This document shows, piece after piece, positions 44,913-52,487 of a DNA stretch of 64,000 nt. Positions within the stretch are counted from its first letter, which is position 1; every line of letters begins with the position of its first letter. A model generated the notes under the pieces. It searched no databases, was not told the origin of the DNA, and was given only the letters and a program-made list of their open reading frames with translations. Source of the stretch: Chloracidobacterium thermophilum B (lineage in GTDB: Bacteria; Acidobacteriota; Blastocatellia; Chloracidobacteriales; Chloracidobacteriaceae); contig NC_016024.1 of NCBI RefSeq assembly GCF_000226295.1, positions 1,223,501 through 1,287,500 on the forward strand. The letters are read 5' to 3'. Both the position numbers and the translations under genes were made by a program.

Positions 44913-45947
44913 ATGCCCTTTCGTTTTCCCCCCGGTGGATGGCTGCCGGGAAGCACCCTGGCCATCATCACACTACTGACGGCCTGCAAGGCACCATCGA
45001 GCACCACCATTGTGCCGGCAGCCGCACCAAACCGGCCGGCCGAGCAGGTTGCTGCGCGTGAGAACCCGACGCCCTTCGATGCCGAACGCGCTTTCAAACA
45101 CATTGAAAAGCAGGTCTCCTATGGCCCACGCCCGGCCGGTTCGGCGGCGCTGGGACGGTTGCGCGCCTGGCTCGTCGAAGAACTGAAAAGCTACGGCCTG
45201 ACCGTGACCACGCAGCCCTTTGTCGCCAAAACCCCCTCGAAGAAGTTTCCCATCCTGCGCATGGAGAACGTCATCGCGGAGCTGCCTGGCAAAAGCCCGG
45301 AGGTCATCATCATCGCCAGCCACTACGACACCAAGTACATGGAAGACCAGGTGTTCGTCGGAGCGAATGACGCCGGCTCAAGCACGGCCGTCGTCCTCGA
45401 ACTGGCGCGGGTGCTGGCGGCCATGTCGCCGGAAGAACGCGGCTTTCCCCACACGCTACAGTTTGTTTTCTTCGACGGCGAAGAGGCCGTTGTCGAGTGG
45501 CAGGACGATGACAACACCTACGGCTCCCGGCACTTTGTGGAGCGCCTTCAGTCCACGGGCCAGACAAAGCGGATCAAGGCCATGATCCTGCTGGACATGG
45601 TGGGCGATGCCGATCTGTCCATCCCCAGGGAGTATCAATCTTCGGCGTGGCTGGCGAACATTCTTCACGACACCGCGCACGAACTCGGCTACGGCATCTA
45701 TTTTCCCAAAACGACCCATGCCATTGCCGATGACCATATCCCGTTTCTCAAGGCCGGGATTCCGGCCGTGGACCTGATTGACTTCACCTACGGTACGGAT
45801 GAGGTCAACTTTGGGCCCGGCGGCCCTGAAAACGCCTACTGGCACACGGCGCGGGATACCGTGGACAAGCTGAGTCCGCGCAGCCTGAAAATCGTGGGCG
45901 ACACGGTGCTGCGGGCGCTGCCCAGAATTGCCCGGGCGGCGCGCTAA
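44913..45947 (+). CDS. M28-family metallohydrolase lipoprotein, glutaminyl-peptide cyclotransferase-like
   Basis: A 344-residue protein starting at ATG 44913, 12 nt after GGAGG. The leader ends in a lipobox, ITLLTAC, so it should be a lipoprotein. The M28 core has IIIASHYDTKY with the first metal His/Asp, FVGANDAGSSTAVVLELARV, LQFVFFDGEEAV with adjacent glutamates, YGSRHFVERL and MILLDMVGDADL. The GANDAGS...FFDGEEA...WQDDDNTYGSRH sequence of blocks closely parallels glutaminyl cyclases rather than aminopeptidases. It may therefore cyclise N-terminal glutamine of exported peptides. It probably shares a transcript with the M16-like gene. Confidence 0.85.
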   Translation: MPFRFPPGGWLPGSTLAIITLLTACKAPSSTTIVPAAAPNRPAEQVAARENPTPFDAERAFKHIEKQVSYGPRPAGSAALGRLRAWLVEELKSYGLTVTTQPFVAKTPSKKFPILRMENVIAELPGKSPEVIIIASHYDTKYMEDQVFVGANDAGSSTAVVLELARVLAAMSPEERGFPHTLQFVFFDGEEAVVEWQDDDNTYGSRHFVERLQSTGQTKRIKAMILLDMVGDADLSIPREYQSSAWLANILHDTAHELGYGIYFPKTTHAIADDHIPFLKAGIPAVDLIDFTYGTDEVNFGPGGPENAYWHTARDTVDKLSPRSLKIVGDTVLRALPRIARAAR

Positions 45948-45953
45948 GGGCCG

Positions 45954-47510
45954 TCAGTCGTTGGTTTCTTCTTCAGACACATCAGGTGTTTCAGCCGGTT
46001 CTTCGGTTGAAGGTGCAACCCGCCGCCGGAAAGCCGTGCGGCTGGCAACCTCCGCCCCACGGTAAATGGAGCCGGCAATCACCGAAGCGCTGGAGCCACG
46101 GGCCATTGAACCCTTCGTGATGACGGTCACGAGCAGCCCCGGCTTGCCGGGCGCATCCACAAATGACACGAACAAGCCGACGCGGGTGCGCGGGCTGAAG
46201 TCACAGTTGCAGCTTCCGGTCTTTCCGGCGACGCCCAGCGCCGCCGCGCCGGACCGCCGCGCCGTACCGCGCTCGACGGCACTGACCAGTCCGGCCAGCA
46301 GATCGCGGCGGATGTCTTCGGTCAGGGGCAGCGTCCGAACGGGAAGGGGTTTGAAGCGGGCCACTTCCTGTGGGCTACGTAAAACCTGGGGACGGTACAG
46401 GGTGCCGCCGTTGGCGATGGCACTGATGAAGGCGGCAAGCTGCACGGCGGTGACACCAAAGCCGTCTCCGTGGCTGCCCATGCGTCCCAAATCGGCTGGC
46501 GGGTGACGCGGAATGACGCCGCTGGTTTCGCCGGGCAGGTTGATGCCGGTTTTCCGTCCAAAACCGGCCTGCCCGGCATAAAACAGGAAGCGCTCAAAGC
46601 CAAGCCGGTGCGCCAGTACCTGAAAGTATTCGTTGTTGGATTGCGCCATCGCCGTCCGCAGCGTCCAGCTCCGGCTGCCAGCTAGGATGATTTCATCGGC
46701 GGTGGTGAGCTTTTCCTGAAGGGCTGCGTATCCGGTCAGCACCTTGATGGTGGAGCACGGTTTGAAGGGGGTCCGCACGGCCCACTGCTGGTTGACGATG
46801 CTGAGCACCCGGCCCGTCCACGGTTCCATGACAACGACTGTCCCGGCCCGGTCGCCGAGTGCGTCGAGCGCCAACTGGCGAATGGCCAGGTCTTCCCCGC
46901 GCAGGTCATCCCGTTTGATGTTGTACCGGGTTGCTTGTTGGAGTTGTTCATCCAGGGCGCGGATGCGGGCCAGTTCTGCCAGACGCGCCTGCTCGGCCCG
47001 GCGGCGCAGGGCGCGGTTTGCGGTCCGTGCTTCGGCCCGGGTGGGCGTCCGGCGGATGGCGGTGGCACGGGTGGTGTAATCCCGGCGTGCTCTGGTGTTG
47101 CGGGAGACTGTGCGCGCCACGGAAACCGATGCCCGCCGGCCACGGGGCACCGGAGCGGCCCTGGCCGTTTTCGCCACCACGTTTCTGCCGGACGGCTGGT
47201 GTCTGGCTGATGCTTTGCGGGCTGGTTCCCGGCCGGAAGTCATACGGTAGTCAGCCTTTGGGTTAGTGGCTGCGCTGTACTTGGAACGGCGTAGCCGGTG
47301 AGGCGGCCCTGGCTGCGCCTGGCGTGCATCTTTTCGGGCGCTTGCGGGAGACGCCTTTGGCGTTGGGCGCGAGGGCGGTGGAGTTTTAACCGGCCTTGCC
47401 GCGTGCCGGGTGGTTTGGGCAAGGGCCGGCAGTGCACTCAGCAACAACAATCCGGTGACCATTCCCCTGGCGACGATTCGGCAAACAAGCCAATGATGCT
47501 GACCGGCCAT
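45954..47510 (-). CDS. Exported penicillin-binding transpeptidase with Arg-rich N-terminal region
   Basis: A 518-residue protein with a signal peptide or membrane anchor (MVTGLLLLSALPALAQ), about 165 residues of Arg/Ala/Pro/Ser-rich sequence (35-200) and a transpeptidase domain. Catalytic motifs are complete: STIK (Ser253, Lys256), SNN at 291-293, and KTG at 430-432 (AGKTGSCN). Features of class B proteins such as GFGRKTGINLPGETSG are present, but the usual N-terminal pedestal is replaced by the basic region. The C-terminus is acidic (EEPAETPDVSEEETND). ATG 47510 lies seven bases after GGAG. It should crosslink peptidoglycan; the basic part might bind anionic wall polymers. Confidence 0.87.
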   Translation of the reverse strand: MAGQHHWLVCRIVARGMVTGLLLLSALPALAQTTRHAARPVKTPPPSRPTPKASPASARKDARQAQPGPPHRLRRSKYSAATNPKADYRMTSGREPARKASARHQPSGRNVVAKTARAAPVPRGRRASVSVARTVSRNTRARRDYTTRATAIRRTPTRAEARTANRALRRRAEQARLAELARIRALDEQLQQATRYNIKRDDLRGEDLAIRQLALDALGDRAGTVVVMEPWTGRVLSIVNQQWAVRTPFKPCSTIKVLTGYAALQEKLTTADEIILAGSRSWTLRTAMAQSNNEYFQVLAHRLGFERFLFYAGQAGFGRKTGINLPGETSGVIPRHPPADLGRMGSHGDGFGVTAVQLAAFISAIANGGTLYRPQVLRSPQEVARFKPLPVRTLPLTEDIRRDLLAGLVSAVERGTARRSGAAALGVAGKTGSCNCDFSPRTRVGLFVSFVDAPGKPGLLVTVITKGSMARGSSASVIAGSIYRGAEVASRTAFRRRVAPSTEEPAETPDVSEEETND

Positions 47511-47619
47511 GGTGATACTCCAAAAAAGCGATGGTCAGGAAACATCGGAACGAAACTCCGCATGTCCCCTGACCACCGCTGGTTGCTGTATGATGATATG
47601 GTGTGTGTCCGCCGCTGAA

Positions 47620-47650
47620 CCCGGATGGTTTCACCCAAATGGCATCCGGG
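47620..47650 (-). terminator. Hairpin after rpsU, possible terminator
   Basis: Just after the rpsU stop, CCCGGATG (47620-47627) pairs with CATCCGGG (47643-47650), an 8-bp perfect stem with a 15-base loop. There is no strong T run on the reverse strand, so termination efficiency is doubtful. Confidence 0.4.
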
Positions 47651-47661
47651 GCCGACGAACG

Positions 47662-47862
47662 TCAATCCATCCGACGCTTGCGCATGCTGGAACGTTGCCG
47701 CTTGCGGGCCAGCTCAGACTTGAGCCGCCGTTTCTCCCCTGGTGGGATGAAGAAACGATGCCGCTTGACATCGGCAATGATGCCCTCGCGCTGCACCATC
47801 CGCTTGAAGCGCCGCAGCGCGCTGTCAATGGATTCATTCGGCGCGACTTCGACGATGGCCAT
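47662..47862 (-). CDS. rpsU: 30S ribosomal protein S21
   Basis: A 66-residue basic protein with the S21 signature VEVAPNESIDSALRRFKRMV, then REGIIADVKRHRFFIPPGEK and a basic C-terminal tail (KRQRSSMRKRRMD). Length and sequence are normal. S21 sits on the 30S platform near the anti-Shine-Dalgarno region. A truncated second copy lies 2.7 kb away at 50452-50559, with its upstream DNA also duplicated, so this is the functional gene. It stands alone, without dnaG or rpoD. Confidence 0.95.
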   Translation of the reverse strand: MAIVEVAPNESIDSALRRFKRMVQREGIIADVKRHRFFIPPGEKRRLKSELARKRQRSSMRKRRMD

Positions 47863-48295
47863 GCGTGTTATTCACCACCTTGCTGCTTCATAGTGTTTTT
47901 GGCGAAGCAGGGCATGGTGGTTTAGTCGGGAAACGCTTGTCAAGGTATTCTGTGGCCCACGGCGTAACCTTTGCCGGAAGGTGCGTCAGCGACGGGCAAA
48001 AAGGCGGCAGCGGAGTCCGGTTCGGTGGCGCGCCGCGCTGTGTCGTCCATAGGACGAATGTCCTCAGTGATGTGCGCGAAGTCGGCTCCGGTTCACCCTC
48101 AAGTCACCACGGGGCTGGTCGTACCCTGAGCTTTTACTCTCTCTCTGAACTGCCACCCGCGAGTGTCTTTTCAGTTTCAGCACAGGGAAGCACGGGGAGG
48201 ACCGTGCACTGAGGTGTTTGGACAGAGAAAAAGGCCAGGCAGGTATCCGACACCACCTGGCCTTGCAATGTTCTGACAGGAAATGATTTAGCACC
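47863..48295. other. Region upstream of rpsU; first part duplicated at 50560
   Basis: The first 95-120 bp before rpsU closely match the DNA upstream of the truncated copy (for example ATAGTGTTTTTGGCGAAGCA occurs in both), so this part probably contains the rpsU promoter or leader. From about 47985 to 48227 I see no gene or RNA. The last part holds the terminator of the secreted-protein gene at 48296. Confidence 0.55.
48228..48264 (-). terminator. Intrinsic terminator of the Cys-rich secreted-protein gene
   Basis: AAGGCCAGG (48231-48239) pairs with CCTGGCCTT (48256-48264), a 9-bp stem. Read on the reverse strand the stem is followed by a short T run (complement of 48228-48230 plus the stem end). 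It lies about 30 bp after the stop at 48296, as expected for a terminator. Confidence 0.7.
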
Positions 48296-48922
48296 CTAGA
48301 AGGCAACTTCAATCCCCATTTTGGACAGAGCCTGAATTATATCCTGGAGGGTAGCTTCTTTGAGAGCTATCCTCACATGCTCTTGAGCGTTACCTGAGTT
48401 TATGCGAAGCGGAAAACCGCTTACGAAGGACAGCCAGCTTACCATCTCGTCAGCAGGCATACTGAATTGCAAACTGATCTTTTCACCTGCCAGGAGTGCA
48501 CTGCGCAAGTCCTGAAGTGCGCGGAAGTCCACGCCGTCAATTTCCACGGTTCCTCTTTTGGACAACTCTTCAAAGACCTCCCACACAGGAGCCCGTTTGA
48601 AATCAAAGCTGAAGAGGTCATCGGGTTCGGATGCCGTAAATACGATTTCTCTGCCGCTGATACGCGTGAGTTCAGATGAGAGTTGTTCACTGTTGGAGTT
48701 GGTTACCTGGAATGTAACTTCTTTCGCTGCTCCTTTTCTTCCTTTTCCACAACCTGAGCCGCATCCTCCGCTTGTAGAACAGTAAGCGTAACAGCTACCC
48801 GGACATGTTGTAACCGTCGAGCAATTGTTAGTCCCGCAACTGCAAGTATCTGCGAGAGCAACCTGCATCGGGCTGACGAAAAACAGCAAGGACAGTGATG
48901 TGGCAGCAAGCGTTTTCTTCAT
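48296..48922 (-). CDS. Secreted Cys-rich protein with STN-like C-terminal segments
   Basis: A 208-residue exported protein. ATG 48922 follows a GGGGGTGA; the signal peptide is MKKTLAATSLSLLFFVSP with cleavage near ALA-DT. The first 35 mature residues hold nine or ten cysteines (CSCGTNNCSTVTTCPGSC, YCSTSGGCGSGCG), suited to metal binding or disulfides. After a basic GKGRKGAAKE linker, two segments look like half-domains of the secretin/TonB short N-terminal (STN) fold: FSFDFKRAPVWEVFEELSKR and VRIALKEATLQDIIQALSKM. This resemblance is by eye. Promoter and signal peptide are shared with the neighbouring gene at 49235, but the mature parts are unrelated. Confidence 0.65.
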   Translation of the reverse strand: MKKTLAATSLSLLFFVSPMQVALADTCSCGTNNCSTVTTCPGSCYAYCSTSGGCGSGCGKGRKGAAKEVTFQVTNSNSEQLSSELTRISGREIVFTASEPDDLFSFDFKRAPVWEVFEELSKRGTVEIDGVDFRALQDLRSALLAGEKISLQFSMPADEMVSWLSFVSGFPLRINSGNAQEHVRIALKEATLQDIIQALSKMGIEVAF

Positions 48923-49234
48923 GGTTTCACCCCCTTTGAGGATATTGTGGAGAGGCTCTACTTTTGTGTAGGCGACAGCCAATGTAGTAAGATCGAAAAA
49001 AATGCCAACCGGAATTTCTGTTCTTTGGGCATCAGATAAGTGGAGCGCGCAATGCTTGGCCAGGCTGTGGTGGAGGCTGCTGCGAGCAGGAAATCCTTGA
49101 AACCAGCGATGCCCCACCCAGCCGGCTGGTCACCGCCAGCCTTCCACGTCGGTGGTGTTGCCGCTGTGTTGCCCGCCAGGAAGCTGACTGACGCAGCTGC
49201 CCGCGTCGTTCGTCAAAGGAAATCCCATGAGGTT
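48923..49234. other. Intergenic region with duplicated promoter segment; no gene seen
   Basis: About 170 bp nearest the 48922 start match the DNA upstream of the gene at 49235-50011, including the promoter listed separately. The rest, up to the stop of the next gene, shows no convincing coding frame, RNA gene or terminator. Confidence 0.5.
48981..49008 (-). promoter_or_regulatory. Promoter of the Cys-rich secreted-protein gene
   Basis: On the reverse strand TTGGCA (complement of 49003-49008) is followed after 16 bases by TACATT (complement of 48981-48986), about 60 bp before the ATG. The same two hexamers, with the intervening T run, recur upstream of the paralogous-leader gene. That conservation supports them. 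Confidence 0.5.
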
Positions 49235-50011
49235 TTAATTACTTGGAGGAGCGATTGGTTGGGCTACTTTGGAACAATTATTGATACCTGCGCCCTCGAT
49301 TAGGTAACAATTGATGATTTCCCCAGGGGGCACGTTTCTTACGCAGCTTTCACGTAGATTCCGGCAGGCCTTCAGGCAATCCTGATAGTCGCCCAAATTG
49401 GCTTTCTCTTGTACTTTGATTATTGCTTCAGGAATTGAATGCTCCGGGTTGGGTATATCTTTTGTGGCAAGCACATAGAAACACTCAGCATAGAGCGAAC
49501 GGGGATCAATCTCGGCAATCATGCGAAGCCACGGCATGTCATCTGAGAAGTAAGCTTTGGCTGCTTCCGGGTTGCCAAGCGTGAGACCGGGCAAAGGCAT
49601 TTTGGGCAGTTTCCCATCCGACATCTTAAAGTTTCTTAATGTTTCTGAACAGACATAAGCAAAAACAAAGTCATTACCTGTTTCACCAACCAGCAACCCT
49701 GGGTATCGGAGATAACGAAATCGGTGCTGTGGAGCCGTTGTACGGTCAACTGTAATGACAATTTCCTGATGGGTTTCATAGATGGCGATTGTTGCAACCT
49801 CCTTGTCATTCTCGACAATCTGATAGCGGCCTTCCCTGAGATGTGATTTATCTCCCCGAGAACTGACGGCGAAACCGCCACCCGGAAATGATATGTTCGC
49901 CAGGCAGCCAGAGTCAGTGGCTGTGCAGGAGTAGCCTTCGGCAGGAGCGACCTGTATAAGGCTAACGAAGAACAGTAAGGACAATGATGTAGCAGCCAGT
50001 GCCTTCTTCAT
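49235..50011 (-). CDS. Secreted protein of unknown function, shares leader with neighbour
   Basis: A 258-residue exported protein starting at ATG 50011. The signal peptide MKKALAATSLSLLFFVSL differs from that of the 48922 gene at only four of 24 positions, yet the mature protein has no visible similarity. The mature part begins EGYSCTATDSGC, has an early beta-rich region (GRYQIVENDKEVATIAIYET, HRFRYLRYPGLLVGETG) and a helical C-terminal part with Cys pairs (DCLKACRNLRESC, INCYLIEGAGINNC). The ratio of charged to hydrophobic residues suggests a soluble periplasmic domain. Function unknown. The signal-peptide start is firm; the upstream open frame is not used. Confidence 0.68.
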   Translation of the reverse strand: MKKALAATSLSLLFFVSLIQVAPAEGYSCTATDSGCLANISFPGGGFAVSSRGDKSHLREGRYQIVENDKEVATIAIYETHQEIVITVDRTTAPQHRFRYLRYPGLLVGETGNDFVFAYVCSETLRNFKMSDGKLPKMPLPGLTLGNPEAAKAYFSDDMPWLRMIAEIDPRSLYAECFYVLATKDIPNPEHSIPEAIIKVQEKANLGDYQDCLKACRNLRESCVRNVPPGEIINCYLIEGAGINNCSKVAQPIAPPSN

Positions 50012-50068
50012 GCTTTCACTCCCTTCAAAGATATTGTGATAAAACCCTGCTCTTGAGCAGGTGGCAGC

Positions 50069-50097
50069 CAATGTAGCAAGGTTGAAAAAAAATGTCA
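50069..50097 (-). promoter_or_regulatory. Promoter of the second shared-leader gene
   Basis: On the reverse strand CTGACA (complement of 50092-50097) and TACATT (complement of 50069-50074) are separated by 17 bases containing a run of eight T. The element lies 58 bp before ATG 50011 and matches the promoter of the neighbouring paralogous-leader gene. Confidence 0.5.
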
Positions 50098-50231
50098 GCC
50101 GGAATTTTGAGCCTTTAGGCATTAAATAAGTAGAGCACGCAATGTCTGGCCCGGCTGTGGTGGTGGGGGCTGCCACGAGCGGGGTGATCCCTGTAACTTC
50201 AACAGTGATTCACATGCCGGTTCTTTTCGGG

Positions 50232-50462
50232 TCAGGACACGTGGACACATGCAAGGCGAGGTTGGCAGGGGGGGGCTGCGGCAGTTTCCACCGCCCCAAG
50301 CTTCGATTGTTTCCGGGTGGTGTTCTGCTTCTGAAGCCGGTTCTGACGCCAGCGCGACTTCCGCTTCACCCACCAGATGACCACGCCGCTGAGGCTCAGC
50401 ATGGCAATGAACACGCTGCCTACGCTGACCAGAATCCGGTACGGCAGTTCGCCGATGCCGCC
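50232..50462 (-). pseudogene. Fragment of a PepSY-associated membrane protein (C-terminus)
   Basis: A reverse-strand frame encodes GGIGELPYRILVSVGSVFIA, then MLSLSGVVIWWVKRKSRWRQ and a Lys/Gln-rich tail to a stop at 50232. The order G-x-x-P-x-R-I-L, hydrophobic helix, G-V-V-I-W-W is what ends PepSY-associated transmembrane proteins. The rest of such a gene (about 300-450 residues) is missing. The fragment begins exactly where the truncated rpsU copy stops, in a different frame, so it is a remnant left by a rearrangement. Confidence 0.6.
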
Positions 50463-50559
50463 TAACATCAGCAATGATGCCCTCGCGCTGCACCATCTGC
50501 TTGAAGCGCCGTCGTGCGCTATCAATGGATTCGTTTGGTGCGGCTTCGACAGTGGCCAT
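50452..50559 (-). pseudogene. Truncated second copy of rpsU
   Basis: From ATG 50559 the frame encodes VEAAPNESIDSARRRFKQMV and REGIIADVRRHR, near identical to residues 4-36 of the intact S21 at 47662-47862. After this it departs into unrelated sequence, losing the C-terminal 30 residues. Upstream DNA is also duplicated. The break falls in GCGGCATCG, which both the intact rpsU and the adjoining PepSY-like fragment share, suggesting a microhomology-mediated join. Confidence 0.8.
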
Positions 50560-51084
50560 GCGTGTTGTTCACCACCTTGCTGCCGCATAGTGTTTTTGGC
50601 GAAGCAGGGCGCGGTGGTTTGCCCAAAAAACATTTGTCCAAGGTATCCCCGTTCCGCAGCCTGGTTTTTCGCCGGGGAGCGCCAGGTCCAAGGGAGCGTC
50701 AGAAGTATACCGTCCAGGCAGCGGACGAAACCTTTTCACGTTTCAGGCGTCTATCAACCCCAACGAACGTCTACCGTGACATCGGTGTGGGGGCTTGGCC
50801 GTGGAAAACGCAGAGAGTGCCGTCAACGGTTTGCCTCCCAATCCGTCTTTACCCATGGGCCACTTTTACGTAAGGTGTAAGGCTGGTAATGCTTCGTAGG
50901 ACAAGAAGTGATCTTTTCGCCATCCCCATCAAACGGAATCTCTCGACGCGGCATCGGCAAAGATGACGGGAGCAGAGTCATGCGGGATGATTATCTGTGG
51001 GATAAGTCCGGCGAGCCGTCGCCAGCAAGCACTGGATTTGAAACTCAGCTTGGCCGGTATGGCCTTTGACATGTCGGGAGGGTG
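50560..51084. other. Intergenic region: duplicated rpsU upstream segment, then no recognised feature
   Basis: About 100-150 bp next to the truncated rpsU copy match the DNA upstream of intact rpsU. The remaining 350-400 bp up to the tonB-like gene have no convincing frame, RNA gene, terminator or promoter that I can point to, apart from a GGAGG at 51077-51081 serving the next gene. Confidence 0.5.
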
Positions 51085-52479
51085 ATGACCGTGAACGACT
51101 TCAATCGTGTCTCTGAAACAACGACTGCCACCGGAACGGTTGAACCGGGCGTATCCCCAAACACATCACAGTCGGCGTGGGTTCCCACGTTTGCCGGACT
51201 GCACAGTGAACCGCTGTTGGCTCGCCTGTGGAGCAACCTGAAGGATACCGTGCGGGACTTCATCCGCCACCCGGGGCAGTTTTTCTGGCACCAGCCTGCC
51301 CCGGACGAGCAGGGGATGTTTTCGTCAGGGCTGTATTTCGAGCCGACTTCGCGGAGTCTGTTCTCCAAGCTGGGTGAGTTTGTGCGTCAGCCGCGTGCTT
51401 TTCTGAGTCGTACACCCTCCACCCCGGTTCCCGATGCCCCCAACCTCACCCAGATTGACACGCCGCCGATATGGGTGCGAATCATGCGCGAAGTTTCCGA
51501 TCTGGGGCGGCAGGTAAGGACGAATCCCGCTGGCTACGCGCGCGCCCAGTTTACCCTGACCCGTATGGAGCGGCAGCGCGCCCTGTTGTTTGGGTTGTGC
51601 TTCCTGTTTGCTTTCTTCGTCATGTCCGGGCTGATTGGGGCGCTGCTGATCTGGTCGCCACCGCTGGTCGTCGAACAGCAACCGGAAGAAGAAAAAGAAG
51701 AAATGCAGCTCATTTCGATGGTGGAGTTGCCGCCCCTGCCGCCACCGCCTCCGCCGGATGACCGTCCCAGCGGCGGCGGCGCCGGCTTTGGTCTCAAAAC
51801 GCCGGGCAAAGGTGGCGGCGGCGGCGGCAAAACCGACCCGGAACCGGCCATGAAGGGACGGTTGCCCGAACCAACCCTTCAGCCTGATCAACAGATTGTT
51901 GACCCGACAACCAAGCCGCGCATCGAAGAACCCTCCCTGCCGGTGGCTCCAAAAATCATTGCTGATCCGAAATCTGTCCCGCCGCCGGAACTGAAGGTTC
52001 CGATTGGCGATCCCAACAGCAGCAATACGACCAAGCCTTCCGATGGTACAGGCAAACAGAACGCTGGTATCGGTAACGGCGGCGACGGGCGGAGCGTCGG
52101 CAGCGGGACCGGTCCTGGTGGCGGGCCCGGAAGCGGTGGTGGTGTCGGCGGTGGCGTTGCGGGCGGCCCGTCCGGGCGCGGCCTCGGCGAGGGCGAGGGG
52201 ACAGGCGTGATTACCCAGCGTCCGAAACTTATTTATTCCGTCAAGCCAAAATACACCGAGGAAGCGCGGGCCAACAAAATCCAGGGAACGGTCGTGCTGT
52301 CAGCAACGGTCGGCCCCGATGGCTCACTCAGCAACATTCGGGTTATCAAGTCGCTTGGTTACGGTCTCGATGAAAAAGCCATTGAAGCTGCCCGGCAGTG
52401 TCGCTTTCAGCCGGCGATGGCCGATGGCCGTCCGGTGTCGGCAACCGTGAAGTTTTCGATGGAATTCCGCCTGCTCTAG
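51085..52479 (+). CDS. TonB-family energy transducer with long cytoplasmic extension
   Basis: A 464-residue protein. The first 170 residues are cytoplasmic and contain three similar segments: EPLLARLWSNLKDTVRDFIR, EPTSRSLFSKLGEFVRQPRA and PPIWVRIMREVSDLGRQVRT. A membrane helix (LCFLFAFFVMSGLIGALLIW) is followed by an acidic stretch, a PPLPPPPPPDD run, a long Gly-rich linker and a TonB C-terminal domain (PKYTEEARANKIQGTVVLSA to SATVKFSMEFRL). It should couple inner-membrane energy to outer-membrane receptors. Start ATG 51085 or GTG 51091 (GGAGG nine bases upstream of the latter). The next gene starts 8 bp after its stop. ExbB/ExbD are not adjacent. Confidence 0.87.
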   Translation: MTVNDFNRVSETTTATGTVEPGVSPNTSQSAWVPTFAGLHSEPLLARLWSNLKDTVRDFIRHPGQFFWHQPAPDEQGMFSSGLYFEPTSRSLFSKLGEFVRQPRAFLSRTPSTPVPDAPNLTQIDTPPIWVRIMREVSDLGRQVRTNPAGYARAQFTLTRMERQRALLFGLCFLFAFFVMSGLIGALLIWSPPLVVEQQPEEEKEEMQLISMVELPPLPPPPPPDDRPSGGGAGFGLKTPGKGGGGGGKTDPEPAMKGRLPEPTLQPDQQIVDPTTKPRIEEPSLPVAPKIIADPKSVPPPELKVPIGDPNSSNTTKPSDGTGKQNAGIGNGGDGRSVGSGTGPGGGPGSGGGVGGGVAGGPSGRGLGEGEGTGVITQRPKLIYSVKPKYTEEARANKIQGTVVLSATVGPDGSLSNIRVIKSLGYGLDEKAIEAARQCRFQPAMADGRPVSATVKFSMEFRLL

Positions 52480-52487
52480 CGCCCGGC

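Noticed and set aside
50452-50559. Second rpsU copy as a functional S21 paralogue
   Set aside because: It loses the C-terminal half after codon 36 and continues into unrelated sequence, so a functional S21 is unlikely.
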